The notes: generated from the sequence alone by a model not told the origin. A stretch of 11,864 bases of DNA from Candidatus Falkowiibacteriota bacterium (GCA_020849205.1 JADLGS010000035.1:1-11864), one strand, 5' to 3'; shown: positions 1 to 6,777, numbered from the stretch's first letter. Program-made: numbers and translations.

Positions 1-2
1 AA

Positions 3-155
3 AATTACGACATTTTAGTTAATACTCACACTGCTTTTAGTGATCAAATTCAAAAACTCAAAGTCGTTTTGTCACAAGAGATCAAGGATAACGAAAAGCG
101 ACTTGAATACATCGACATGCGCCTTGGAAATAATATCTACTATAAGTACAAATAG
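3..155 (+). CDS. C-terminal end of an FtsQ/DivIB-like cell division protein (partial)
   Basis: This is the last 50 codons of a gene that begins outside the window, read in frame 3 and ending at TAG 153-155. The tail reads EYIDMRLGNNIYYKYK, which resembles the C-terminal strand of FtsQ/DivIB and related POTRA-bearing division proteins, where a YIDLRF..KVYYK ending is common. FtsQ is a single-pass membrane protein that links early and late divisome proteins. The call rests on this short tail only; the POTRA domain and membrane anchor are not in view. It is followed by a repeat palindrome and then an unrelated promoter, so the gene is probably the last of its operon. It could be another protein with a similar ending. 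Confidence 0.55.
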   Translation, partial: NYDILVNTHTAFSDQIQKLKVVLSQEIKDNEKRLEYIDMRLGNNIYYKYK

Positions 156-172
156 TGATTAAAACAGAGTGA

Positions 173-254
173 TAAGTAGTTAGTAGTAAGTAGTTAGAGG
201 TAAGTATGCTCTTCTTAATAAATATAATACTTACTACTTATTACTTACTACTAA
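173..254. repeat. Inverted array of degenerate 7-bp repeats (copy 1)
   Basis: Five in-register heptads close to TAAGTAG run from 173 to 207 (TAAGTAG, TTAGTAG, TAAGTAG, TTAGAGG, TAAGTAT). After a spacer of about 19 bases, four heptads in the opposite orientation run from 227 to 254 (ATACTTA, CTACTTA, TTACTTA, CTACTAA). The two arms can pair as an imperfect hairpin. It lies between the FtsQ-like stop and the radical SAM promoter. It has no long T run, so it is not a typical intrinsic terminator, although the hairpin could still slow polymerase. The same heptad reappears at 2752-2828 and, in a variant form, at 7512-7596. Confidence 0.75.
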
Positions 255-261
255 TTTTATA

Positions 262-270
262 TGATATACT
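262..270 (+). promoter_or_regulatory. Extended -10 promoter, leaderless start of the radical SAM gene
   Basis: The sequence TGATATACT (TG at 262-263, TATACT at 265-270) matches an extended -10 element. Only 6 bases separate it from the ATG at 277, so transcription is expected to begin at or within a base or two of the start codon. No good -35 hexamer is seen at 16-18 bp. No Shine-Dalgarno could exist on such a transcript. Confidence 0.7.
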
Positions 271-276
271 AACGTC

Positions 277-1290
277 ATGAAACTACGAGCAAACAATTTT
301 ACCGACGCCGTTATTGCTATTACCTACGTATGTAATAGCCGTTGTGTTATGTGTAATATTTGGCAATACAAAGGACCGGCGCCACTTGATGTAACGGAGT
401 ACGCAAAACTTCCCAAAACACTCACCAACGTCAATATCTCTGGCGGAGAGTGCTTTTTGCGTTCAGATATCGCAAATGTCATGAAAACAATCAAAGATGC
501 CGCTCCAAAAGCAAAATTTAAGATATCAACCAACGGTTTTGCTACTGCGCTTATCAAAAAACGTTTAGAAGAGATTTTGGAAGTTGTTTCAAAGAAAGAT
601 ATCGCGATAGTTGTTTCTATTGATGGACTCGAAGAAATGCAACAGCAAGTTCGTAATATCCCTGATGGTTTCAAAAAGAATATGGAAACTATTAGAATTT
701 GTCGCGAACTTGGCATCAACGACATTACCATTGCGTTTACAGCAGGGGACTACAATATTCATCAACTTATGGATATGTATGCGCTCGCAAATAAAATGGG
801 AACTGAGTTTACTGTTGCAGCGCTTCACAACTCTGATCATTATTTTCAAATAACGACCAATAAAATTGATCATCTTAAAGACTTCCGAGATCAGTTCATG
901 AAACTAGTACGAGCAGAACTTTCTACTTGGAATCCTAAACGCTGGGTACGGGCATTCTTTGAGTACGGTATTATTTATTACTTACTCAACAGAAAGCGTT
1001 TACTTCCTAACTACGCTGGACAAAAAGCATTCTTCCTTGATCCTAACGGTTTTGTTTATCCAGCTGACGTAAGCCCAAAGCCAATGGGAAACATCAAAGA
1101 CTTTAATTCGTTTCAAGATTTACTTGATACACCAGAAGCGCAACAAGCAGCAGAGAAAGAGAAACAGAGTCCTCATTGGATGGTATGTACGGCTCGTACA
1201 GCAATTCAATCACATCCATTCAAAGTTATTAGCTGGATTCTCAAATCAAAATTCATTACATCGTCACTCAAAGATCCTGTAATTGAGTAA
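277..1290 (+). CDS. Radical SAM protein with a degenerate SPASM-like C-terminus
   Basis: A 337-residue protein of the radical SAM superfamily, which uses a 4Fe-4S cluster to cleave S-adenosylmethionine reductively. The cluster motif CxxxCxxC is C19, C23, C26, and the SAM-binding GGE motif follows in SGGEC. The C-terminal part (about 246-320) has the layout of a SPASM/twitch extension: an AGQ..FFLDPNGFVYP segment, then MGN, then WMVCTART. In relatives as I remember them, cysteines occupy the positions that are here Y246, A263 and H300; only C304 remains, so the auxiliary cluster is probably lost or incomplete. Substrate is unknown; relatives act on peptides or on cell-envelope pathways. The ATG at 277 is chosen because an extended -10 sits 6 bases upstream. 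The gene appears to be monocistronic, facing minus-strand genes downstream. Confidence 0.85.
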   Translation: MKLRANNFTDAVIAITYVCNSRCVMCNIWQYKGPAPLDVTEYAKLPKTLTNVNISGGECFLRSDIANVMKTIKDAAPKAKFKISTNGFATALIKKRLEEILEVVSKKDIAIVVSIDGLEEMQQQVRNIPDGFKKNMETIRICRELGINDITIAFTAGDYNIHQLMDMYALANKMGTEFTVAALHNSDHYFQITTNKIDHLKDFRDQFMKLVRAELSTWNPKRWVRAFFEYGIIYYLLNRKRLLPNYAGQKAFFLDPNGFVYPADVSPKPMGNIKDFNSFQDLLDTPEAQQAAEKEKQSPHWMVCTARTAIQSHPFKVISWILKSKFITSSLKDPVIE

Positions 1291-1301
1291 TATTTTGAAA
1301 T

Positions 1302-1339
1302 ACGTCATCCTGAGAGAACGTAGTGAGCTAAAAGGATCT
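1302..1339. repeat. Intergenic repeat-like segment (gtcatcctgag...aggatct type)
   Basis: The segment begins ACGTCATCCTGAGAG and ends AAAAGGATCT, with ATCCT and AGGAT forming a short inverted repeat at its ends. From memory, close variants of this unit recur in intergenic spaces of many unrelated bacterial genomes, including CPR genomes. It occurs once here, so the repeat status rests on recall, not on this window. Confidence 0.4.
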
Positions 1340-1416
1340 ATTATTGTTTCTATTTGTACCTATATCGATGCGTCGCACAATATTTTAAACTAAATGTGTT
1401 ATGAATGGGGTAGGTA

Positions 1417-1446
1417 ACAAAAAACCAGCCTCTCGTAAGAGGCTGG
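1417..1446 (-). terminator. Intrinsic terminator of the MraZ-like gene
   Basis: A perfect 9-bp stem CCAGCCTCT (1425-1433) and AGAGGCTGG (1438-1446) encloses the loop CGTA. Read on the minus strand it is followed by a T-rich run (complement of the A run at 1419-1424). It lies 7 bases past the stop of the 1454-1840 gene. It might also stop plus-strand transcripts from the radical SAM gene, though its plus-strand tail is only weakly T-rich. Confidence 0.85.
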
Positions 1447-1453
1447 ACACATT

Positions 1454-1840
1454 TTACATTACTAAGGCTCTGTACTGAGGATGAACCACTAGTAGAGCTT
1501 TGTGATCTTGGTAGATCTCAAAATAGTTTCGTCGCGCTACATAAAAGATTCTTGTTTTAATTTTGAATCCAGGACGAGCGCTAAACGGTATATGGACTCG
1601 ATTTGGCATCGCGATTGATGGCGTAGCTTGTTTGATCTGTACGTCATGTAGGTGTACAAAGTCGTAGTCAACGAAGTCTAAGAGCGTTGATGGATACAAG
1701 ACGATGACATCGTTAGTATTAATCCTGTGAATACCAAACGACATCTGAGTTGGTAGCGAATCGATTACAGCCCGTAACGGGATATTGAATCGATACTTAT
1801 CATCAAGGAGTGAGTGGTACAAACCGGGGATTAAATTCAT
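1454..1840 (-). CDS. Divergent MraZ-like (SpoVT-AbrB fold) protein
   Basis: A 128-residue protein that aligns by eye with MraZ, the DNA-binding regulator of division/cell-wall clusters. MraZ carries two AbrB-like half-sites with the motif D-x-K-G-R-x-x-x-P. Here the first is D14-K15-Y16-R17-F-N-I-P21 after YHSLLD, and the second is N80-R81-V-H-I-P85. The LYP segment at 48-50 and the FEIYQDHKAL stretch near 107-116 match MraZ landmarks (LYP..EW and IEIWD...W). The usual glycine of DxKGR is replaced by tyrosine in the first motif, and the second lost its D and K. At 128 residues it is slightly shorter than typical MraZ (about 140-150). It is not next to mraW/ftsL, so it is not the canonical dcw copy. 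GGAGG at 1844-1848 lies 3 bases before ATG. DNA targets are unknown; another AbrB-like or MazE-like role is possible. Confidence 0.55.
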   Translation of the reverse strand: MNLIPGLYHSLLDDKYRFNIPLRAVIDSLPTQMSFGIHRINTNDVIVLYPSTLLDFVDYDFVHLHDVQIKQATPSIAMPNRVHIPFSARPGFKIKTRIFYVARRNYFEIYQDHKALLVVHPQYRALVM

Positions 1841-1872
1841 ATACCTCCGATGTAGGAAATGAACGATTCAAC

Positions 1873-1901
1873 ACCATACCATGCATATATAATGAAATCA
1901 A
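1873..1901 (-). promoter_or_regulatory. Promoter of the MraZ-like gene
   Basis: On the minus strand a -35 TTGATT (1901-1896) and a -10 TATGGT (1878-1873) are separated by 17 bp. The -10 is preceded by TGG, an extended -10. Transcription would start near 1866, giving a leader of about 26 bases with a GGAGG site. Confidence 0.6.
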
Positions 1902-1973
1902 GCCTTTCCCCTCATCCCAAGCGTCGTATAAGATATATTGTGCGACTCATCATGAATAGTATGTTTTATAAAT

Positions 1974-2002
1974 AAAAAAGCCAGGGTCGTTGTTCCCTGG
2001 CT
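1974..2002 (-). terminator. Intrinsic terminator of the HNH-like gene
   Basis: An 8-bp stem AGCCAGGG (1979-1986) and CCCTGGCT (1995-2002) has an 8-base loop. On the minus strand it is followed directly by a run of T (A run at 1974-1979). It is 21 bases past the stop of the 2024-2662 gene. Confidence 0.85.
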
Positions 2003-2023
2003 AAACCTTGTGCAAAATAATTG

Positions 2024-2662
2024 TTACGCAGCTTTGATATTTAATTGGCAACCGTACTGTTTTATCAATTTTCGTAAAGTACAAGCCCTTCTACATGATA
2101 CATTAATCAATCGATTACCTTGGCGCATATACATCCCCTTTTGTGCTACATAGGAGCTGTTTATAAGCGCAAGAAACACCTCGATTTGGTCTAACGTCAT
2201 GTTTTCAAACATTCTGTGGTACAGATCGTGAAAGCCGACTGGCCATTGTACTTCATTTTCAGGTACCCTGAGACCTCCTACGCTTTGAGGTAGTATGTGA
2301 TGTACGTTGTTATGGCGCATAAGCTTTAGATAAGGATGTAGCACTTGTTCTTCATACTCATCTACATCAATGAGAGTATTTTCGATCCTAGACCGAAAAT
2401 GTTTACCTGCTATGAGTTTTTGTTTACCAGTAATAATATTACGTTTTATATCGCGTATATCATTAATGGTAAAACTTTGCTCCGGCACACTAATGGCGCG
2501 TAAAAATGTCATGCATTCATCCGGTACAAGATATGTAAACAAAGCTTCATAGGCTTGAGAAAATTTTCCACTCCACGCCGCAATGTTCGCAGGATCATCA
2601 TTACTACCTCCTCGAACACTAGGAACTATTAAGCGTGGAGCGTACCGTCTATGTTCGTTCAA
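2024..2662 (-). CDS. Tandem HNH-like protein with one degenerate copy
   Basis: A 212-residue protein. The second half has an HNH-endonuclease-like motif: H121-H122-I-L-P, GG at 129-130, N136, H145 and Y148-H149, then F152. H122, N136 and H145 are candidates for the H-N-H catalytic and metal residues. The first 54 residues align with this unit: P14, G18-G19, N26, W30, F34, Y38, F42 and F53-L54 match P125, G129-G130, N136, W140, F144, Y148, F152 and F163-L164. Every histidine is replaced in the first copy (R10, L11, S35, E39), so it should be inactive. A basic C-terminal tail (184-212) could bind nucleic acid. The start is TTG at 2662, preceded by GGAGG 5 bases away; a TTG at 2674 would lie across that site and is not used here. 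Nuclease activity is not proven; it may be a structural or DNA-binding derivative. Confidence 0.6.
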   Translation of the reverse strand: MNEHRRYAPRLIVPSVRGGSNDDPANIAAWSGKFSQAYEALFTYLVPDECMTFLRAISVPEQSFTINDIRDIKRNIITGKQKLIAGKHFRSRIENTLIDVDEYEEQVLHPYLKLMRHNNVHHILPQSVGGLRVPENEVQWPVGFHDLYHRMFENMTLDQIEVFLALINSSYVAQKGMYMRQGNRLINVSCRRACTLRKLIKQYGCQLNIKAA

Positions 2663-2667
2663 GCAAA

Positions 2668-2672
2668 CCTCC
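2668..2672 (-). promoter_or_regulatory. Ribosome binding site that fixes a TTG start
   Basis: GGAGG on the minus strand (2672-2668) is followed by five bases and then TTG at 2662-2660. An in-frame TTG at 2674 overlaps this site and so cannot be served by it. This supports the shorter protein. Confidence 0.7.
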
Positions 2673-2708
2673 AAATTTGTAGTTTAAAATGTACGAACGA
2701 ATACATAC

Positions 2709-2737
2709 ATTGTAACGCTAGATGCTGTATCTGAAAA
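2709..2737 (-). promoter_or_regulatory. Probable promoter of the HNH-like gene
   Basis: On the minus strand TTTTCA (2737-2732, 4 of 6 to consensus) and TACAAT (2714-2709, 5 of 6) are 17 bp apart. The leader would be about 40 bases long and contains the GGAGG site. Confidence 0.5.
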
Positions 2738-2751
2738 GAAAGTTATGCACA

Positions 2752-2828
2752 AAAAAAGTAGTAAGTATTTTTTCACTTATATTCAAGGCTACCTTGAATA
2801 CTAGCTACTATCTACTTACTACTTTTTT
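2752..2828. repeat. Nested palindrome with 7-bp repeats (copy 2)
   Basis: The ends form a perfect 16-bp inverted repeat (AAAAAAGTAGTAAGTA at 2752-2767, complement at 2813-2828). Inside is a second perfect hairpin, a 9-bp stem TATTCAAGG (2780-2788) with loop CTA and its complement at 2792-2800. The right side is four in-register heptads, ATACTAG, CTACTAT, CTACTTA, CTACTTT (2798-2825), matching copy 1 at 173-254. The element begins 2 bases after the M23 peptidase stop. Read from that gene it ends in a T run, so it may also serve as its terminator. Confidence 0.8.
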
Positions 2829-2829
2829 C

Positions 2830-4053
2830 TTATGGTAAATACAATAAAGGATCAACTGGTATACCGTTCAAGCGCGTTTCGAAGTGAAGATGAGGTCCGG
2901 TTGTGAAATTACCTGCGCCAAGCGTACCTGGCTTCCCTCCTGATTTTCCAATAACATCACCCGCTTTTACAAACTGATCTGCTTGAACAAGAATTTTGTT
3001 CACGTGCCCAAAAACCGTTGAAAGTCCATTATCATGAATCAATGTGATATACGAGTAGCCATATCCGTTATTACGAGCGCGCGCCACGTAACCATCGGCT
3101 GGCGCGACTAAGTCGCTTCCTTGAGGCGCGCGGATATCGATTGCTGAGTGTTCAAAAAGATAACGATAAGGATAGTCTGGATCATTAAAATACGTCGTAA
3201 TGCCTTTGCTTTCAACTGGCCAAACGACAAATGTAGTTTTTGGGTCGGTACTTCCTGAGCGAAGTCTTGTAATCTTTTTCTTGATTTCGTCTTTAATATT
3301 CGTAATCGATGCGTCAACTTCTTTTTGAACATCCTTAGCTTCTGTCAAAAGTCGCTGATACGTTACTTCAGAGCGCTTAGTGTCATACAAAATTGATTCT
3401 TTTGCGGTTTGTTGCTCCTGAAGTCTCATCTGTCTTCCCTCAAGCTCATCTTTGAGATTTTGAAGCGAATCTTTGTATGAAACGAGTTGTTGCTTTTGTA
3501 CTTCTAGATTTTCCTTGAGTAACTGGACTCTATCGATCGAATTTTTAATATCAGCTTGAATTTGTTCAAGAGAATTAAGCTCGCTAAAAAATTCTGAAAA
3601 CGAACGATTGAGAAGTAAAATTTCTAACGCGCTTCGCTTCCCCTGCTTATTAAGCATCACAATATACTCCGCAAGTCTATCTTTTTGACTTTGAATCTCC
3701 TCTTCCTCTTTTTGAATGACGGTTTGAATTGCGTCTATCTCAAGTTGCGTTTTATCAAGAGTTAGTTGCGATGTTTTGATATCAAGCTCAACTTTAGTGA
3801 TCTGATTATCAATCAAAAGTAGCTGAGTTTGAAGCGATACTGATTGACGACGCGCTTCTTCGATTTTTTGTTGATACGCTTTTGTGGCTTTTTCTAGATT
3901 CTTAAGCTCACTTTCTTTGTCTTTAATTTCGCTAGTAAGCTCGATCACATCAGGATGATTTGCGTAGGGTCCAGTTAATGAATCTTGCGCAAAAACAAAA
4001 CCGGGTTGAAACAACAACACAAAAATAAGCAATGATGCTAAATCTTTATTCAT
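2830..4053 (-). CDS. Secreted coiled-coil M23 (LytM) peptidoglycan endopeptidase
   Basis: A 407-residue protein with a signal peptide (hydrophobic 6-20, likely cut after A22). A long coiled coil rich in E, K, L and Q runs from about 37 to 265, and an M23 domain fills about 275-407. The M23 zinc and catalytic residues are all present: H302-x3-D306, H350, and H388-x-H390 in GPHLHFE. The architecture is that of EnvC/NlpD-type or PcsB-like hydrolases, but unlike EnvC the site is complete, so it should cut peptide cross-links itself. It acts outside the membrane, probably in cell separation, with the coiled coil as regulator or partner-binding arm. It follows gltX closely, and an extended -10 that overlaps the gltX stop codon gives it its own leaderless start at 4053. 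Confidence 0.85.
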   Translation of the reverse strand: MNKDLASLLIFVLLFQPGFVFAQDSLTGPYANHPDVIELTSEIKDKESELKNLEKATKAYQQKIEEARRQSVSLQTQLLLIDNQITKVELDIKTSQLTLDKTQLEIDAIQTVIQKEEEEIQSQKDRLAEYIVMLNKQGKRSALEILLLNRSFSEFFSELNSLEQIQADIKNSIDRVQLLKENLEVQKQQLVSYKDSLQNLKDELEGRQMRLQEQQTAKESILYDTKRSEVTYQRLLTEAKDVQKEVDASITNIKDEIKKKITRLRSGSTDPKTTFVVWPVESKGITTYFNDPDYPYRYLFEHSAIDIRAPQGSDLVAPADGYVARARNNGYGYSYITLIHDNGLSTVFGHVNKILVQADQFVKAGDVIGKSGGKPGTLGAGNFTTGPHLHFETRLNGIPVDPLLYLP

Positions 4054-4059
4054 ATCTAT

Positions 4060-4068
4060 AGTATATCA
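4060..4068 (-). promoter_or_regulatory. Extended -10 promoter of the M23 gene, overlapping the gltX stop
   Basis: On the minus strand TGATATACT spans 4068-4060, with TATACT at 4065-4060. Its first three bases are the gltX stop codon TGA. Six bases follow before the ATG at 4053, so the transcript should be leaderless. A -35 match is poor (TTACGA at 18 bp). Confidence 0.65.
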
Positions 4069-5562
4069 CAATTCGAGCGCTGATCGTAAGCGTTTAAGAG
4101 TTTCTGTTTTACCTAAAATATAGGCAACTTCAAAAGGATTTGGAGATTTGTCTTGACCAGTCAAAGCAAGTCTCATTGGCCACAATACATCACCTACTCC
4201 ATAACCTTTTTGTGAGATAAATCCTTTTATATCTGATTCTAGCGCGGATACTTCCCAATTTTGCAACGTATCAATAAATTCAATAAGTTCGCTTAGTATA
4301 GCGCGAGTAGCTTCGGGCGTTGATTTCTTCCATGGCAACTGAGCTCGTGAGTATCCTCCAGTCACAAAAATCCATTGATTTTCCGCAAACCATTCATCGA
4401 CTTGCGATAAAATGCTGATTCTTTCGCGAATTAATTTGGTAATATATTTCAATTTATCTTGATCGCTTGTGATGTCTGGACGTTCACCTGAAATATGACG
4501 AACGATTGTTTGTCCAATGAGCGCATACACCTCGTCAATACTCATTTTTTCGCGCAAATAAACTTCATTCATCCACAATAACTTAGTTTGATCAAATACT
4601 GCGCCGGCTTTATGAATATGACCAACGTCAAAAACTTTTAGTAACTCATCAAGACTAAAAATTTCTTGTGTTGATCCAGCACCCGGATTCCATCCTAGTA
4701 ATGCAATAAAATTGAGTAGAGCTGCCGGTAAATATCCTTTCTTTAAATAATCTGAAGTCGCTACATCGCCTTGACGCTTTGAAAGTTTGGTTCTGTCAGG
4801 ATTTAATAATAATGAAACATGAGCATACGTTGGTGGCACTTTTTCAAAAGCTTGATACAAAAATACATGCTTAGGAGTTGAAGAAATCCACTCTTCACCA
4901 CGAAACACATGCGAAATTTCCATTTCGATGTCGTCTACTACCGCAGCAAGATGATACGTCGGAAACCCGTCTGACTTAATTAGTACCTGATCATCAACTT
5001 CAGCATAGTCGTAAGTGATATCACCACGAACCATATCGGTAAATGTTACCTTGCCAGATTCAGGAAGCGCTAAACGAATTACATGTTTTTCGCCTTGAAC
5101 AAGTTTTGTGTTCACTTCTTGAGGAGTATAATTTTCTCGTAAATGTTTGCGTTTCAAAGGTTTATGCTTTTCCGCAAGATCAGCTTTGATAGCTTCAAGT
5201 TCTGCGTCAGAAACGAATGAATAGTACGCCAATCCTTTATCAAGTAAAATTTGAACATACTTTTTGTAGATTTCAAGACGTTGTGATTGATAGTACGAAG
5301 CCTGTGGTCCACGTTGTTTAATTACCCCACCATCAAGGTATGGACCTTCATCGTTGATGATTCCAAGAGTTTGAAGTGAATTGATAATATCATCAACGGA
5401 ACCTTCGACGTAACGACTTCTGTCGGTATCTTCGATACGTAACAAAAAATCACCGCCATTTTGCTTGGCGTACAAATATGAATATAGCGCGGTACGGATA
5501 CCTCCGACGTGCATCATTCCTGTCGGACTAGGCGCAAATCTTGTTCTTACTCGTCGAGTCAT
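4066..5562 (-). CDS. gltX: Glutamyl-tRNA synthetase
   Basis: A 498-residue class I aminoacyl-tRNA synthetase that attaches glutamate to tRNA in the cytoplasm. The N-terminus has RFAPSPTG followed by the HIGH-type motif HVGG at 18-21, then LRIEDTD, both hallmarks of GluRS. The KMSKS-type motif is K259-L-S-K-R263 within DRTKLSKRQGD. The C-terminal third is the helical anticodon-binding region. Length fits the family (about 470-500). The zinc-binding cysteines found in E. coli GluRS are absent in the YYSFVSDAELE region. Because bacteria of this kind often lack GlnRS, the enzyme may be non-discriminating and work with GatCAB; that is inference. It lies 18 bases after the GT26-Nudix stop, with a possible own extended -10 and no Shine-Dalgarno. 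Confidence 0.95.
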   Translation of the reverse strand: MTRRVRTRFAPSPTGMMHVGGIRTALYSYLYAKQNGGDFLLRIEDTDRSRYVEGSVDDIINSLQTLGIINDEGPYLDGGVIKQRGPQASYYQSQRLEIYKKYVQILLDKGLAYYSFVSDAELEAIKADLAEKHKPLKRKHLRENYTPQEVNTKLVQGEKHVIRLALPESGKVTFTDMVRGDITYDYAEVDDQVLIKSDGFPTYHLAAVVDDIEMEISHVFRGEEWISSTPKHVFLYQAFEKVPPTYAHVSLLLNPDRTKLSKRQGDVATSDYLKKGYLPAALLNFIALLGWNPGAGSTQEIFSLDELLKVFDVGHIHKAGAVFDQTKLLWMNEVYLREKMSIDEVYALIGQTIVRHISGERPDITSDQDKLKYITKLIRERISILSQVDEWFAENQWIFVTGGYSRAQLPWKKSTPEATRAILSELIEFIDTLQNWEVSALESDIKGFISQKGYGVGDVLWPMRLALTGQDKSPNPFEVAYILGKTETLKRLRSALEL

Positions 5563-5571
5563 AATGGATAC

Positions 5572-5580
5572 AGTCTAGCA
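5572..5580 (-). promoter_or_regulatory. Possible extended -10 of gltX
   Basis: On the minus strand TGCTAGACT (TAGACT at 5577-5572) sits directly after the upstream stop, 9 bases before the gltX ATG. It resembles the other leaderless starts but is a weaker match. gltX may also be read from the promoter at 6785. Confidence 0.4.
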
Positions 5581-6777
5581 TTAATCAAGATATTTTTCAA
5601 AGGATTGCAAAATGATTCGAGCTAAGTTTTTGCGATGATCATGTACACTATCAATTAAGTGTAGTGGATCAACCCATTTGTAAGCCGAAAATTCGTGATT
5701 ATCAAGTTGAATTTCGCTTTCTTCGCCATCAAAACGAACCAAAAACACGTCTTGTTTTTGACCCTTGAACGGATAAAATAATCGCGCGTTTCGCGACCAA
5801 TTAAACGTGTAATAACGTGGTGATCTATCAATAATTGTTATAGAGGTGATACCCGTCTCCTCTTTCACCTCTCGAAGTACTGTCTCTTGAGCAGTTTCGC
5901 CTTTGTCCATACCGCCTTGTGGAAACTGCCAGTGCTCATAGCGTGATTTATCTCCAACACGAGGTATGCGCTTGCAAATCAAAATCTTTTTGTCTTTATT
6001 CATAATTATAGCAACAACGCCTCTACGATAGAGCGCGAAATTTCTGATGCGCCATAGCACGCATGTCAAAGGAAAAATAATAACTGCATTAATGATGCGT
6101 TTAATTCTTTTTGGTTCTTGAATTAACCGAAAAAGCCACTCAAGTCCATACTTTCTCATCCACAGTGGCGCGCGTGGAATCGATCCTGACAAAAAATCAA
6201 CGGTACCACCGACTCCAATAATAAATTTACACGAAAGTTCGTGCCTATAACGATCAATAAAATATTCTTGTTTAGGAGCGCCAAGATTCACCAATATAAT
6301 ATCTGGTTGCGCTTGTAGTAAACGAGTGATGAAATCAGGATACTCGCTCACGCCTTGCGCACTAAACTCTCCGCCGTGAATGTAATCAATGCTTAGCCCT
6401 GGATAGAGCGCTTTACAATTTTCAATAGCAGCAATCCCCGTTTTTCCACGACCGCCAATCAAAACAACTTTTGCGCGTTTTTTGGCAGCAAGTTTCAAGA
6501 GCTCATGTGTAAAATCAACACCCTGAACACGATTCACCAATTCTTGACCCTGAATTTTGGCGCCCAACTTTAATCCAAAGCTATCAGGCAACGCAAGATC
6601 CGCCAACTTTGTAATGTCTCGAAGCTTTGAGTCGTGATATCCTTTAAGACAAATTTCGGCATTTGGAGTAACGCCGTAATGACATTTATTTCCACGCAAA
6701 AATTGCTCTACTTGCATGAGAGCATCGTTCATAGAAATATCTTGCACCTTACAACCTAAAATAAATTTCTCATTCAT
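5581..6777 (-). CDS. WecG/TagA/CpsF (GT26) glycosyltransferase fused to a Nudix hydrolase
   Basis: A 398-residue two-domain protein. Residues 1-235 are a WecG/TagA/CpsF (GT26) glycosyltransferase: TPNAE near 38, LPDSFG near 84, VNLGAPKQE, GVGGTVDFLSG and a C-terminal RAPLWMRKYGLEWLFRL with QEPKR. This family adds an N-acetylmannosamine-type sugar to an undecaprenyl-diphosphate-linked GlcNAc at the inner membrane face. A hydrophobic or amphipathic stretch follows (about 226-242). Residues 249-398 are a Nudix domain: G-x5-E-x7-REVKEETGI fits the Nudix box exactly, and WQFPQGG just before it is typical of the RppH/Ap4A-hydrolase group. The Nudix fold begins before the only nearby internal Met (M259), so this is a true fusion and not two genes. 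The Nudix substrate is unknown (RNA 5' end, dinucleotide polyphosphate or nucleotide sugar). The start at 6777 is supported by an extended -10 just upstream. Confidence 0.88.
   Translation of the reverse strand: MNEKFILGCKVQDISMNDALMQVEQFLRGNKCHYGVTPNAEICLKGYHDSKLRDITKLADLALPDSFGLKLGAKIQGQELVNRVQGVDFTHELLKLAAKKRAKVVLIGGRGKTGIAAIENCKALYPGLSIDYIHGGEFSAQGVSEYPDFITRLLQAQPDIILVNLGAPKQEYFIDRYRHELSCKFIIGVGGTVDFLSGSIPRAPLWMRKYGLEWLFRLIQEPKRIKRIINAVIIFPLTCVLWRIRNFALYRRGVVAIIMNKDKKILICKRIPRVGDKSRYEHWQFPQGGMDKGETAQETVLREVKEETGITSITIIDRSPRYYTFNWSRNARLFYPFKGQKQDVFLVRFDGEESEIQLDNHEFSAYKWVDPLHLIDSVHDHRKNLARIILQSFEKYLD

Noticed and set aside
324..731. Minus-strand frame of 135 codons inside the radical SAM gene
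   Set aside because: It is antisense to the conserved CxxxCxxC and GGE region and has no recognisable domain.
1841..2023. Possible small RNA or extra small gene between the MraZ-like and HNH-like genes
   Set aside because: Apart from a promoter and a terminator already listed, no open frame with a ribosome site and no further stable hairpin was seen.
2663..2674. TTG at 2674 as start of the HNH-like protein
   Set aside because: The GGAGG ribosome site overlaps it and is correctly spaced for TTG 2662 instead.
5990..6010. Separate Nudix gene starting at the internal Met of the GT26-Nudix frame
   Set aside because: The first Nudix strand (RRGVVAII) lies before that Met, there is no stop, promoter or Shine-Dalgarno there, so the domains are one polypeptide.
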